A DNA stretch of 64,000 bases, taken from assembly GCA_963724015.1 (NCBI GenBank), contig CAVRTM010000001.1, positions 186,001 to 250,000 of the forward strand, written 5' to 3'. The translations under genes and the position numbers were made by a program. Shown piece by piece: positions 1 to 8,585 of this stretch. Source of the DNA: CAVRTM01 sp963724015. Its GTDB lineage: Bacteria > Actinomycetota > Actinomycetes > Actinomycetales > Dermatophilaceae. Each line of letters opens with the position of its first letter. Position 1 is the first letter of the stretch. Below the pieces are notes generated by a model. That model did not search any database. It had not been told where the DNA came from and saw nothing but the letters and a program-made list of their open reading frames with translations.

Positions 1-874
1 CCGCCTCGGGGCGGTGGCCGCGGCCGGTCAGCTGCCGGCGGAACGCGGCCCGGGTCGGCTCGAGCAGCAGGTCCCCGGCATCTGCGACACCGCCCCCGAT
101 GACGATCAGCTCGGGGTCGAGGATGGCGACCACGGAGGCCGCTCCCTCACCCAGCCAGGTGCCGAGGTCGCTCAGCAGCTCCAGCGCGGCGGGGTCGCCC
201 TCCTTGGCGGCACGGGTGACGTCGTGCCCACGCAGCGCTGACGCGTCGTCGCCGCACAGCTCGGCCAGGCGAGCCGCCATGGGCGTGCCGGACAGCACGA
301 CGTCGCGCGCCTCCCGCACGAGGGCGTTGCCGCTGGCGTACTGCTCCCAGCAGCCGCGGTTGCCGCAGCCGCACCGGAGGCCGTCCGGCACCACCCGCAG
401 GTGGCCGAGCTCGGCCGCCACGCCCCAGGCCCCGCGCAGCAGCCGGCTGTCGACGATCACGCCACCGCCGATCCCGGTCCCGACCGTCACGAGCACCATG
501 TCGTCGGCATCGCGGCCGACGCCGTGGGTGAACTCGCCCCACGCGGCGGCGTTGGCGTCGTTCTCGATGATCACCGGGATGTCGACGATCGACTCCAGAC
601 GCTGCTTGAGCGGCTCGTCGCGCCAGGCCAGGTTGGGCGCGAAGAGCACCTTCGCCCCCGACTTGTCGATGAACCCGGCACACGCGACACCCGCGGCGAC
701 GACGTCGCGGCCGTGGCTCAGCTCGCGGATGAGGTCCGCCGCCTCGTGGGCGATCAGGTCGGCGTCCTGCGCCGGCGTCTCACGACGCGCTCGGGCGATC
801 ACGTTTCCCTCGCTGTCGACCACCCCTCCGTTGATCTTCGTGCCGCCGATGTCCAGGCCTACCGTCGTGGTCAC
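1..874 (-). CDS. glk: ROK-family glucokinase, 3' end outside window
   Basis: Phosphorylates glucose to glucose-6-phosphate in the cytoplasm using ATP. Read on the minus strand it opens with the phosphate-binding loop LDIGGTKINGG about eight residues in, then has the sugar-binding region around IENDANAAAWGEF and the ROK zinc motif CGCGNRGCWEQ, and near the window edge the LIVIGGGVADAG segment of the C-terminal ATPase lobe. About 290 codons are present and no stop is reached, so only a short C-terminal part (some 20-30 residues) is missing. The GTG start at 874 overlaps the stop of the upstream gene by 4 bp (GTGA); a second GTG at 877 is an alternative. ROK sugar kinases also include fructokinase and repressor-like members, but no N-terminal helix-turn-helix is present here. 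Confidence 0.9.
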   Translation of the reverse strand, partial: MTTTVGLDIGGTKINGGVVDSEGNVIARARRETPAQDADLIAHEAADLIRELSHGRDVVAAGVACAGFIDKSGAKVLFAPNLAWRDEPLKQRLESIVDIPVIIENDANAAAWGEFTHGVGRDADDMVLVTVGTGIGGGVIVDSRLLRGAWGVAAELGHLRVVPDGLRCGCGNRGCWEQYASGNALVREARDVVLSGTPMAARLAELCGDDASALRGHDVTRAAKEGDPAALELLSDLGTWLGEGAASVVAILDPELIVIGGGVADAGDLLLEPTRAAFRRQLTGRGHRPEA

Positions 875-1521
875 CACTCGTCTCCTTCGTCGCTGCTGTC
901 GCCGTCGTCGACCGGGATGTCCTGGACCGTAGCCGGTCCACGCGGCGCACCGGATCCACCTGTTCCTGCCTGCGCCGCCCCGGGCCGGCCTGCTCCGGAG
1001 CCGTCCGCGGCACCTGCCGGCTCGTGCGCGCCGGTCCGGACGTGGGCGGCCACCTCGCGCAACGTGGCGGCCACGGCGCCGGCGAGGTCCGCGAGCCGGT
1101 CCACGGTCTCGGGGCGGACCGTGCGCAGCAGCGCGATGCCCTGGCAGATGGGGCACACCTGGCACGAGAGGGCCTGTCCCACACCCGTCCTGGCCCCGCA
1201 GTGCCCACACCGGCCCACGTCGTACGGCGTCTCGCTCTGCGGCTCCTGCGCCGGGGCGGCACCGTCCTGCGTCCCGGTGTCGTCCCGGGGGTCGTCGTCC
1301 GTGGCCCCGGGCCGGGCCGGCCGCGCCGCGGCTCCGGACGCGCCCGGTGCCGGCGGCGGTGCGGCCGGCGCCGCCGTACCGGACGTGGCGCCCGCTGCCG
1401 TACCGGAGGTGGACGACACCGACGTCGCCCACACCCCGAGCGCCTCGACGAGGCGCGCGGTCTCGTCGGCAACGGTGCCGGCGGCGGCACGGTGCGCGGC
1501 AGCGTCCTGCGGCTCAGCCAT
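871..1521 (-). CDS. Conserved actinobacterial protein with four-cysteine zinc-ribbon-like segment (DUF5304-like)
   Basis: A 216-residue protein of unknown function. The N-terminal 60 residues are soluble and contain a helix around DETARLVEALGVW. The middle is a low-complexity Ala/Pro/Gly linker. The C-terminal third has CxxC pairs (CGHCG and CQVCPICQG) that could bind one metal ion, followed by an amphipathic helix. The assignment to DUF5304 is from memory of its usual place beside an ArsA-like ATPase and a glucokinase in actinobacteria, so treat the family name as tentative. It overlaps the ArsA-like gene upstream by 8 bp and the glucokinase downstream by 4 bp, so the three are almost certainly one transcript. 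Confidence 0.7.
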   Translation of the reverse strand: MAEPQDAAAHRAAAGTVADETARLVEALGVWATSVSSTSGTAAGATSGTAAPAAPPPAPGASGAAARPARPGATDDDPRDDTGTQDGAAPAQEPQSETPYDVGRCGHCGARTGVGQALSCQVCPICQGIALLRTVRPETVDRLADLAGAVAATLREVAAHVRTGAHEPAGAADGSGAGRPGAAQAGTGGSGAPRGPATVQDIPVDDGDSSDEGDEW

Positions 1522-2761
1522 CGCGGGGCCACACCCTCTCGTCCGGGACGAATGTCACCCGTAGCCTGCCGTCGCGCACCGACGCACCGGTGACGACACA
1601 CCGGCGCAGGGCCGCCGGAAGTGACAGGAGGCGGCGGTGCTCCCCCACGGTCACGACCAGCTCGTCCCCGCGCCGCCCGAGGTCCACGTCGGCGGCGCTG
1701 ACCAGTGGCAGGGGCAGCCGCAGCACGAAGCGGCGGCCGGTGCGGGTGACGGTCATGCCCTCGCAGCGGCGCGGCGTGAGCGGGTCGGTGTCCAGGTCGC
1801 CGGTGCAGGCACGGTGCAGGTCGTCCAGGTCGTCAGAGCCGACCGGCTCGTGGTCGAGGTAGGGCGCGTGGACCACCGGCAGGGAGGCGAACGACTCCTG
1901 CACCTCCGCCAGCCCCTGCTCCTGCGCACGGTTCCAGGCCGAGCGCCAGGCGTCGGGCGCGCCGGTGGCCTGTCCTGCTGGTCCGGCGGCGCCGGTCGCG
2001 GCATCGGGGAACACCCGGTTGACGACGACCTGGTCCACCGCGAAGCCGTGCAGGGCCAGTGAGGTCAGGGTCCGGCGGGCCTCGGCCAGCACGACGCGCT
2101 CGGGGGTGAGGACCAGCCGCACCGAGGTGGAGTCTGCCCTCAGCAGGTGCTGCACCTCGCGCAGGGCGGCGTGCCAGCGCTGCAGCGCATCCAGCACGGC
2201 CACGCCCGGGAGGGGCAGGCCGGTGGCCGCGGCGGCGGCGGGGCGCAGGCCACGCAGGAGGCCACGCTGCGCAGGCATCAGCCGCTCCAGGTGCCACGTC
2301 AGCGCCTCGGGCAGCGCCAGCAGGCGCAGGGTCTCGGCGGTGGGCGCGCAGTCGACGACCACGAGGTCCCAGGGCCCCGACTCCACCTGCGAGCGCAGCT
2401 CCAGCAGGGCCACCACCTCGTCGGCGCCCGGCAGCGAGGTCAGCTCCTCGCCCACCACGGGGTCGATGCCGAGGGCGCCCAGCAGGCCGTGGACGTAGGC
2501 CCGCACCTCCTGCCAGGAGGCGCGGGCGGTGGAGGAGGCACTGACCTGGAGTGCGTAGAGGCCGGGCTCGACCTCGAGGACCGGCTGCTCGCCACCGCGC
2601 GGAGCGGTCAGGTCGACGCCGAGGGCGTCGCCGAGCGAGTGCGCCGCATCCGTGGACATCACCAGCGTCTTGACACCGGCCCGCGCGGCATGGACCGCGG
2701 TGGCCGCCGCGGTCGTCGTCTTGCCGACTCCGCCCTTGCCGGTGAACAGGAGTACGCGCAT
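1514..2761 (-). CDS. ArsA-family (GET3-like) P-loop ATPase
   Basis: A 415-residue cytosolic ATPase of the ArsA/Get3 branch of the SIMIBI fold. The deviant Walker A motif GKGGVGKTT lies at residues 8-16 and the STDAAHSLGDAL switch follows at about 38-49. VVDCAPTAETLRLLALPEAL in the middle is the A-loop region. The last 80 residues form a small beta-rich, HSP20-like domain often fused to actinobacterial ArsA proteins. No arsenite-binding cysteine triad is visible, so arsenical transport is unlikely; client protein or membrane-protein targeting is possible. The ATG at 2761 is chosen because the P-loop begins a few residues later, as the family requires; the frame stays open upstream. It sits directly downstream of the START-domain genes. 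Confidence 0.85.
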   Translation of the reverse strand: MRVLLFTGKGGVGKTTTAAATAVHAARAGVKTLVMSTDAAHSLGDALGVDLTAPRGGEQPVLEVEPGLYALQVSASSTARASWQEVRAYVHGLLGALGIDPVVGEELTSLPGADEVVALLELRSQVESGPWDLVVVDCAPTAETLRLLALPEALTWHLERLMPAQRGLLRGLRPAAAAATGLPLPGVAVLDALQRWHAALREVQHLLRADSTSVRLVLTPERVVLAEARRTLTSLALHGFAVDQVVVNRVFPDAATGAAGPAGQATGAPDAWRSAWNRAQEQGLAEVQESFASLPVVHAPYLDHEPVGSDDLDDLHRACTGDLDTDPLTPRRCEGMTVTRTGRRFVLRLPLPLVSAADVDLGRRGDELVVTVGEHRRLLSLPAALRRCVVTGASVRDGRLRVTFVPDERVWPRDG

Positions 2762-2784
2762 GGGGAACCGGCGCCCGGACGCGC

Positions 2785-3228
2785 TCAGGCCTCGACGCGC
2801 TTCTTGAGCTCCTGGAGCGCGGTCTCCACGATCACCTTCTCGGCCTTGCGCTTGAGCATGCCGAGCATGGGGATCTTCACGTCCACGGCCAGCCGGTAGG
2901 TCAGGAGGGTGCCCTCGCCCTCGGCGACGAGGGTGTAGGACCCGTTCATCGTCTTGAGCACCTGCGCCGTCACCAGTGACCACGAGACGACGCCGGTGCC
3001 GTCCTCGTGCACGTCCCAGTCGTAGTCGAGCACGTAGGTGTCCTTGATGGCCCCGGCGTCGAGGGTGAACTCGACCTGGTCGGCCCAGCCGTCACCGTCC
3101 TCGGACAGCACGGACACCTTCTTCACCTCACCGGCCCACGCCGGATAGCTGTCGAAGTCGGCGATCACGTCGAGCACCGCGCCGGGCGGGGCGTCGATGG
3201 ACGTGCTGGACTCGGTGCGGTCGGCCAT
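2785..3228 (-). CDS. SRPBCC (START-like) domain protein
   Basis: A 147-residue single-domain START/Bet v1-like protein with a helix-grip hydrophobic pocket. It begins with the usual ESSTSIDAPPGAVLDVIADF pattern (first strand plus alpha-1), has WAGEVKKVSVL, and ends with the long C-terminal helix ETALQELKKRVEA. Ligand and role are unknown; lipid or polyketide-like ligands are typical of the fold. ATG 3228 has no good Shine-Dalgarno, and the frame is open without a stop into the preceding SRPBCC gene, so the two could be one 274-residue tandem protein. It is 24 bp upstream of the ArsA-like ATPase on the same strand. Confidence 0.8.
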   Translation of the reverse strand: MADRTESSTSIDAPPGAVLDVIADFDSYPAWAGEVKKVSVLSEDGDGWADQVEFTLDAGAIKDTYVLDYDWDVHEDGTGVVSWSLVTAQVLKTMNGSYTLVAEGEGTLLTYRLAVDVKIPMLGMLKRKAEKVIVETALQELKKRVEA

Positions 3229-3238
3229 GGACGGAAGG

Positions 3239-3600
3239 CTACAACCCCGCTGCTCGGCCACGTCCTTGAGCCGCGACACCGCGGCCTTCCAGCGGAGCAC
3301 ATGGCGCAGCCTGACGTCGGCAGGCGCATCGACGCCCCGGACGCCCCGGACGTAGTGGTGGACGATCGCCCCCTGCCAGTAGGGCTCGACCCAGATCTCC
3401 ATGCTGCCGACGATCTGTCCGTCCACGGCCCAGCGCTGGCCCTTCACCCCTCGGTCCCGCGCGACCGTCACCGTCAGGTGTGGCCACCAGGAGGCGTGGT
3501 TGCGGGGATCGGCCACGGCCGCCGCGATCCGGGCCGGTGCCGCGTCGATGTAGGAGTCGTCAGCGATGTCCACCCGCTGAACCCCGCTGCGCCTCGACAT
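3239..3600 (-). CDS. SRPBCC/polyketide-cyclase-like protein, possibly fused to the next gene
   Basis: A second START-like domain of about 120 residues. It starts MSRRSGVQRVDIADDSYIDA, continues through WWPHLTVTVARDRGVKG and ends near VSRLKDVAEQRG. ATG 3600 is preferred; an in-frame ATG at 3618 adds six residues. Similar actinobacterial proteins are usually separate genes, and here a TAG at 3239-3241 lies in the neighbouring frame just after EQRG. A one-base insertion would explain why the frame runs on into the downstream SRPBCC gene with no stop. Either a real tandem fusion or a sequence error. The gene is divergent from the acyl-CoA ligase. Function unknown. Confidence 0.65.
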
Positions 3601-3670
3601 GGGCCCATCGTGTGACATCCGTCCCCGTGACACCAGCGCGGGCCGCTCACCGGCGCCCGGTTGCGCTGGG

Positions 3671-3707
3671 TAGGGTGCGGTCGCGGAGCAAGTTCGTCCC
3701 AAGGAGG
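3671..3707 (+). promoter_or_regulatory. Likely -10 element and strong RBS of the acyl-CoA ligase
   Basis: TAGGGT at 3671-3676 resembles an actinobacterial -10 hexamer. AAGGAGG at 3701-3707 is a near-perfect Shine-Dalgarno four bases before the GTG at 3712, which decides the start. No convincing -35 was found. Confidence 0.5.
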
Positions 3708-3711
3708 CCGA

Positions 3712-5511
3712 GTGAAGGACATCGCCGTTCCACCGCTCGTGCCGGCGGCCACCGAGGGCAACCTCTCGGACCTGCCCGCCCGCAACGGCCTGGAGCGCCC
3801 CGACCACGTCGCGTTCTCCCGCCGGGAGGGCACCCGGTGGCTCGACGTCACCAGCGCCCGGTTCCTGGCCGAGGTCCGCGCCCTGGCCAAGGGCCTGGTC
3901 GCCGCGGGTGTCGACGTCGGCGACCGCGTGGCCATCATGAGCAGGACCCGGTACGAGTGGACCCTGGCCGACTTCGCCATCTGGACCGCCGGCGCGGTGA
4001 CCGTGCCCATCTACGAGACCTCCTCGGCCGAGCAGATCAGCTGGATCGTCGGTGACGCCGACTGCGTGGCCGTCATCCTCGAGACGCCGGCGCACGCCAC
4101 GACGCTGGCCGAGGTCCGCGACCGGCTGCCGGGGCTTCGTGACGTCTGGCAGATCGACAACGGCGGGCTGGACGAGCTGGCGTCCGCCGGCACCGAGATC
4201 ACCGACGCCGACATCGATGAGCGCCGTGGCCGGGTGCGGCGCGCCGACCTCGCGACGATCATCTACACCTCCGGCACCACGGGGCGGCCCAAGGGCTGCG
4301 AGCTGACGCACGACAACTTCATGGCGCTGACGGAGAACACCGTCGAGCGCCTCAGCGACGTGGTCTGCGCCGAGGGCGCCTCCACCCTGCTCTTCCTGCC
4401 GCTCGCGCACGTGTTCGCCCGCTACATCGAGGTGCTGTGCGTCCACGCCGGCGCGCGGCTGGGCCACACCGCCGACATCCGCAACCTGCTGCAGGACTTC
4501 GAGAGCTACACCCCGACGTTCATCCTCGCGGTCCCGCGGGTGTTCGAGAAGATCTACAACTCGGCCGAGCAGAAAGCCGCCGCCGAGGGCAGGGGCCGCA
4601 TCTTCGCGGCGGCCACTGAGGCCGCGATCGCCTGGAGCCGCGCCCACGACGACGGCCGTCCCGGCCCGCTGCTGCGGCTGCAGCACCTGGTCTTCGAGCG
4701 ACTGGTCTACCGACGTCTGCGCGGCGCCATGGGCGGCAGGGTCGCCTACGCCGTGTCCGGTGGTGGCCCCCTCGGCGTGCGACTGGGGCACTTCTACCGT
4801 GGCATCGGCCTCACCGTGCTCGAGGGCTACGGCCTGACCGAGACCACCGCGCCGGCGACGGTCAACACGCCCGCCGTGATCAAGATCGGCACGGTCGGCC
4901 CGCCGCTGCCGGGCGTGGCCATCCGGATCGCCGACGACGGCGAGGTCCTGGTCAAGGGCAACAACGTCTTCGCGCGCTACCGCAACAACGAGACGGCCAC
5001 GGCGGAGGCGTTCGTCGACGGCTGGTTCCGCACCGGCGACATCGGCGAGCTCGACGACGACGGCTTCCTGCGGATCACCGGCCGCAAGAAGGAGCTGCTC
5101 GTGACCGCGGGCGGCAAGAACGTCGCGCCCGCGGTGCTGGAGGACCGCCTGCGCGCCCACCCGCTGGTGTCGCAGTGCATCGTGGTGGGCGACCAGAAGC
5201 CGTTCATCGCCGCGCTGGTCACCCTCGACGCGGAGATGCTGCCTGCATGGACCCGCAACCACGGGCTCGGTGAGCTGACCGTGGACCAGGCCCGCACCCA
5301 CGAGGTGGTCCTCGCCGAGGTGCAGAAGGCCGTGGACGAGGCCAACAAGGCCGTGAGCCGGGCGGAGTCCATCCGCCGGTTCACGATCCTCCCGGGTGAC
5401 TTCACCGAGGACAACGGCTACCTGACGCCGTCGTTGAAGCTCAAGCGCACCATCGTGATGAAGGACTTCAACGACCAGGTGGAGGCCCTCTACAGCGGCC
5501 CGCGGGAGTGA
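3712..5511 (+). CDS. AMP-dependent synthetase, long-chain fatty-acid-CoA ligase (FadD15-like)
   Basis: Activates a carboxylic acid, probably a long-chain fatty acid, to its adenylate and then its CoA thioester. The 599 residues match the FadD15/ACSL-like size. The P-loop-like adenylation motif YTSGTTGRPKG lies near residue 185, the GYGLTET substrate/adenylate motif near 370, the D-x-x-x motif FRTGDIGELDDDG near 442, and the hinge RKKELLVTAGGKNVAP just after. The C-terminal lysine domain ends with LKLKRTIVMKDF. GTG 3712 is fixed by the AAGGAGG Shine-Dalgarno. The stop overlaps the start of the downstream membrane protein by 4 bp. The adjacent START-domain genes on the other strand may bind related lipids, which is inference only. 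Confidence 0.9.
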   Translation: MKDIAVPPLVPAATEGNLSDLPARNGLERPDHVAFSRREGTRWLDVTSARFLAEVRALAKGLVAAGVDVGDRVAIMSRTRYEWTLADFAIWTAGAVTVPIYETSSAEQISWIVGDADCVAVILETPAHATTLAEVRDRLPGLRDVWQIDNGGLDELASAGTEITDADIDERRGRVRRADLATIIYTSGTTGRPKGCELTHDNFMALTENTVERLSDVVCAEGASTLLFLPLAHVFARYIEVLCVHAGARLGHTADIRNLLQDFESYTPTFILAVPRVFEKIYNSAEQKAAAEGRGRIFAAATEAAIAWSRAHDDGRPGPLLRLQHLVFERLVYRRLRGAMGGRVAYAVSGGGPLGVRLGHFYRGIGLTVLEGYGLTETTAPATVNTPAVIKIGTVGPPLPGVAIRIADDGEVLVKGNNVFARYRNNETATAEAFVDGWFRTGDIGELDDDGFLRITGRKKELLVTAGGKNVAPAVLEDRLRAHPLVSQCIVVGDQKPFIAALVTLDAEMLPAWTRNHGLGELTVDQARTHEVVLAEVQKAVDEANKAVSRAESIRRFTILPGDFTEDNGYLTPSLKLKRTIVMKDFNDQVEALYSGPRE

Positions 5512-6842
5512 CCTCCCCCATCCGGAGCAGGCGTGCCCGTCACGGGTCCCGGGCTCTCCCGGTTGCCGTCGCCCTGACGTGGGTCGCGTACTTCGGCGTC
5601 CTGCAGTGGTCCGTGGTGCGTTTCCGGGTCCCGATCGTGCTGGTGCTCACGCTCTGCACGCTGGCGCTGGCGTGGTGGCAGTGGGCGCGCCCGACGGCGA
5701 CCGCCCTCACCTCGCGCTCCACCGCCCTCGCGCTGCTGCTGTCGGGGGTCGTGACCGCCACCGTCCCGCTGTTCAGCTACCTCCCGGCCCCCGCGCGTAC
5801 GTCGGCGGTGGCCACCTTCGCCCTCGGCTCGCTGGCCTGCGCGGTGCTGCTCCTGCGTCCCGGGCCCCGGACCGGTCAGCTGGTCGGCGGCGTCGCGCTG
5901 GCGACGTACGTGGTGGGTGCGGTGACGGCGATCGTCAGCGACCCGGCGCCGCGGATCGACGTCTGGGTGACGCTCCAGCAGGCCTCCGACGGGCTCGCGC
6001 GCGGGCAGAACATGTACGCCATGGTCTGGACCGGGTCCCCCGGCATCCAGGACGCGTTCACTTACCTGCCCTGGACCGCCGTGCTTCTGGCCCCCGGTCG
6101 ATGGCTGGCCGGCGACGTGCGCTGGGCGCTGATGGTGTGGACGTTGGTCGCCGCCGCAGGCCTGCTGCTGCTGGGACGTGGCGGGGTCCGGGACCGGGCG
6201 GCGACCTGGTCGGCGGCGCCGGTCGTGGCGCTGCTGCTGCTGGCGCCGGGCACGCTCACCCAGGTCGACCAGGCGTGGACCGAGCCGCTGCTGCTCGCCG
6301 GGCTCGTCTGGTGGGCCGTGCTGGTCCGGCAGGACCGCGCGTGGTGGGCCGTGATCCCGCTCGCGCTGGCCTGCGCGAGCAAGCAGCACCTCGCGCTGCT
6401 GCTGCCGATCCTGCTGGTATGGCGCCCGTTCGGCTGGCGCCGGACCGTCGCCACCGGCGCGCTCACCGGCGTGCTGCTGCTGCCGTGGTTCCTGGCCGGT
6501 CCGTCGGACTTCGTCCACGACACGATCTCGCTGCTGGTGTCCTTCCACCCGATCCGGTTCGCCAACACGCTGTACCTGTTGGCGCTCAACAGGTTCGGCG
6601 TCACGCTGCCGTTCTGGCTGACCGGCCTGGTGGTCCTCGCCACGCTCGCGGCGATCGTGGCGGTGGTGCACCGGCGCCAGCCGGACCTGCCCGAGCTGCT
6701 GCGCTGGCTCGCGCTGATGCTGCTCGTGGCCAACATCGTCAACAAGCAGGCGTTCTACAACCAGTTCTGGCTCGTGGCAGCGCTGGTCGCCGCCTCGTGG
6801 GCGACCAGGGCATCGACCAGCTCGGTCAGGAAGGCGGGATAG
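5508..6842 (+). CDS. Polytopic membrane protein, GT87/DUF2029-like glycosyltransferase
   Basis: A 444-residue integral membrane protein with roughly ten to twelve hydrophobic segments and an Arg-rich cytoplasmic start. The pattern fits GT-C type mannosyltransferase-like proteins (GT87/DUF2029), which use polyprenyl-phosphate sugars on the outer face of the membrane. Supporting features are an acidic residue after the first periplasmic region (SDPAPRIDVW), an aromatic-rich loop ARGQNMYAMVW and ACASKQHLALLLP in the middle. The exact donor and acceptor cannot be read from the sequence. GTG 5508 overlaps the ligase stop (GTGA). Its 3' end runs 88 bp into the convergent Nudix gene, which is unusual; the true stop may lie earlier if a base is wrong near 6790. 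Confidence 0.75.
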   Translation: MTSPIRSRRARHGSRALPVAVALTWVAYFGVLQWSVVRFRVPIVLVLTLCTLALAWWQWARPTATALTSRSTALALLLSGVVTATVPLFSYLPAPARTSAVATFALGSLACAVLLLRPGPRTGQLVGGVALATYVVGAVTAIVSDPAPRIDVWVTLQQASDGLARGQNMYAMVWTGSPGIQDAFTYLPWTAVLLAPGRWLAGDVRWALMVWTLVAAAGLLLLGRGGVRDRAATWSAAPVVALLLLAPGTLTQVDQAWTEPLLLAGLVWWAVLVRQDRAWWAVIPLALACASKQHLALLLPILLVWRPFGWRRTVATGALTGVLLLPWFLAGPSDFVHDTISLLVSFHPIRFANTLYLLALNRFGVTLPFWLTGLVVLATLAAIVAVVHRRQPDLPELLRWLALMLLVANIVNKQAFYNQFWLVAALVAASWATRASTSSVRKAG

Positions 6843-7261
6843 ACGGTCTCGCCCACGCGGTGCAGGGCGCGGGGGTCGAGCCAGTCGATCGCGACGGTCG
6901 AGCGGACCTCCAGCTCCTCGAAGGCGGCCGGCACGGGGTCGAACCGGCGGGTGCGGGCGGCGAAGTACAGCTGCTGCTGGTGGATCTCGCGGCCGTCGAA
7001 GGGGAAGACGACACGCTCGGCGCGCAGCGGGCCCACCAGGTCGGCCGGGTCCAGGCGCAGGCCGGTCTCCTCCCACACCTCCCGCACCGCTGCCTCAGCC
7101 GGCTCCTCGCCGTCGTCGAGCCCGCCGCCCAGCGAGTACCAGTAGGTGGCCTCGGGACTGCGGGGGTCGAACCCGTGGATCATCAGCACGTGGTCGTCCT
7201 CGTCCAGCAGGATCACCCGGGCCGCCGTGCGGCGCAGGACCAGCGGCTCCTCCGTGCTCAT
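6755..7261 (-). CDS. Nudix hydrolase
   Basis: A 168-residue Nudix-fold pyrophosphohydrolase. The Nudix box GGGLDDGEEPAEAAVREVWE-ETG (residues about 50-72) matches Gx5Ex7REUxEExGU exactly, so the metal-binding glutamates are intact. The N-terminal strand VLRRTAARVILLDEDDHVLM and a downstream HQQQLYFAARTRRFDP loop fit the MutT/ADP-ribose branch, but substrate cannot be assigned. ATG 7261 has no obvious Shine-Dalgarno. It is followed on the same strand direction by nothing, but its 3' end overlaps the convergent GT87-like gene by 88 bp. The M48 protease lies 10 bp upstream on the same strand. Confidence 0.9.
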   Translation of the reverse strand: MSTEEPLVLRRTAARVILLDEDDHVLMIHGFDPRSPEATYWYSLGGGLDDGEEPAEAAVREVWEETGLRLDPADLVGPLRAERVVFPFDGREIHQQQLYFAARTRRFDPVPAAFEELEVRSTVAIDWLDPRALHRVGETVYPAFLTELVDALVAHEAATSAATSQNWL

Positions 7262-7271
7262 GGCGACGACC

Positions 7272-8585
7272 CTAGCGCCGGTGGGCGCCGGACCCGCGGG
7301 CCCAGGCATCGGCCATCGCGATCCGCCAGGCCGGGGCCGGGTGGGTCTCGAACAGCATCGTCTGCCACCACGTCGAGCGCAGCCGGGTCAGGTTGCTCGT
7401 CGCCAGGTCGTGCTGCATCCGCTGGAAGGCGGGAACGTCGCGCGTCAGCTGCAGCGCGTGCACGTCCGCGGCCGCCTCGATCCGCCGGCTGACCAGAGTG
7501 GTGATGGGCGCGGCGACGTACGGCGCGGTGGCGGCGACCGCGACGAGCAGGGCCACGCTGCGGACCAGGTCACGCGGACGGGCGGAGTCCGGCCGGAACA
7601 ACCGGCGCCCGCGACGGGAGGTCAACAGCCGGCTGACCAGCAGGACGGTGCCGGACACCCCTAGGGCGCCGAGTACGGTGCCACGCGCGACGTCGTGGTG
7701 CCGCACGTGCCCGAGCTCGTGGGCCACGACGGCGACCACGGCGTCGGGGTCGCTGCGGGCGCGGGCCACCAGCGTGTCGTCCAGGTCGACGCGGCGGGTG
7801 GCGCCGAGCCCGGAGACGTGGGCGTTCTCACCGGTGGTGCGCGATGACGCGTCGGAGACCACGACCCGGACCTCGCCGAAGCCGTCGCGCGCCGCGAGCT
7901 GCTCGATCCGCTGCCGCAGCGGTCCGTCCGGCAACGGGGTCGCGTGGGTGTAGAGGGGCTCGATCGCCAGCGGGTAGAGGGCGGAACCGGCCACGGTCAC
8001 CACCGCCGCAGCGGCGGCGAGCAGCCACGGCCACCGCGTGGGCGCCTGGCGGACCAGCCACCACACCAGGACCACGGCCAGCACCGCCACGGCTGCGGAC
8101 GTGCCCAGGCCGACGAGGCGGTCGCGCATCCAGCCGGGCCAGGTCTGGGTGGAGAGGCCGTAGCGGCGCAGGACCATCTCGCTGTGCGCGGCGATGGGCA
8201 GCGAGACCAGCCACGAGACGAGCACGACCGCTCCCGCGACGCCGGCCACGAGCAGGAGGGTCCGGCTGGGCTTGGGCGCGCGGCCGGGAGGGCCCGCCGC
8301 GACGCAGCCAGGAGAGGAGCGCCCGCTGCGGCGCTCCACGGTCGCCGCCACCACCAGCCAGGGGGCAAGCACCCCCGCGAGGATTCCGGCGTAGGGCCAC
8401 GCTCCCAGGTCGGCCCGGAACCGGGCCACCCGTGCGACCTGTGCGGGCGAGAAGGCCCCGGGCACGTCCGGGTGCACCGGCGGGCTCCCGGGCGGCAGGA
8501 CCTGCCACGGGGTGAGGACGGCGGCGGCCACGCCCGTGCCGAGCAGGGCGAGGGCACCGCCGAGCAGCAGCCGACGCCGGTTCAC
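7272..8585 (-). CDS. M48-family (Ste24-like) membrane metallopeptidase
   Basis: A 437-residue zinc endopeptidase with an N-terminal transmembrane segment (LLLGGALALLGTGVAAAVL) and about four further membrane helices before the catalytic domain. The zinc motif HELGHVRHHD lies near residue 285, and the third ligand is expected in RRIEAAADVHALQL about 75 residues later. The architecture matches CAAX-protease-like Ste24/M48 enzymes used in membrane-protein quality control. GTG 8585 overlaps the upstream stop by 4 bp (GTGA), so it is co-transcribed with the secreted HExxH protein. No frame breaks are seen. Confidence 0.88.
   Translation of the reverse strand: MNRRRLLLGGALALLGTGVAAAVLTPWQVLPPGSPPVHPDVPGAFSPAQVARVARFRADLGAWPYAGILAGVLAPWLVVAATVERRSGRSSPGCVAAGPPGRAPKPSRTLLLVAGVAGAVVLVSWLVSLPIAAHSEMVLRRYGLSTQTWPGWMRDRLVGLGTSAAVAVLAVVLVWWLVRQAPTRWPWLLAAAAAVVTVAGSALYPLAIEPLYTHATPLPDGPLRQRIEQLAARDGFGEVRVVVSDASSRTTGENAHVSGLGATRRVDLDDTLVARARSDPDAVVAVVAHELGHVRHHDVARGTVLGALGVSGTVLLVSRLLTSRRGRRLFRPDSARPRDLVRSVALLVAVAATAPYVAAPITTLVSRRIEAAADVHALQLTRDVPAFQRMQHDLATSNLTRLRSTWWQTMLFETHPAPAWRIAMADAWARGSGAHRR

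Noticed and set aside
2785..5301. 838-codon minus-strand open frame upstream of the START genes
   Set aside because: Everything upstream of 3618 is antisense to the fadD-type ligase and has shadow composition; only the START domains at its end are real.
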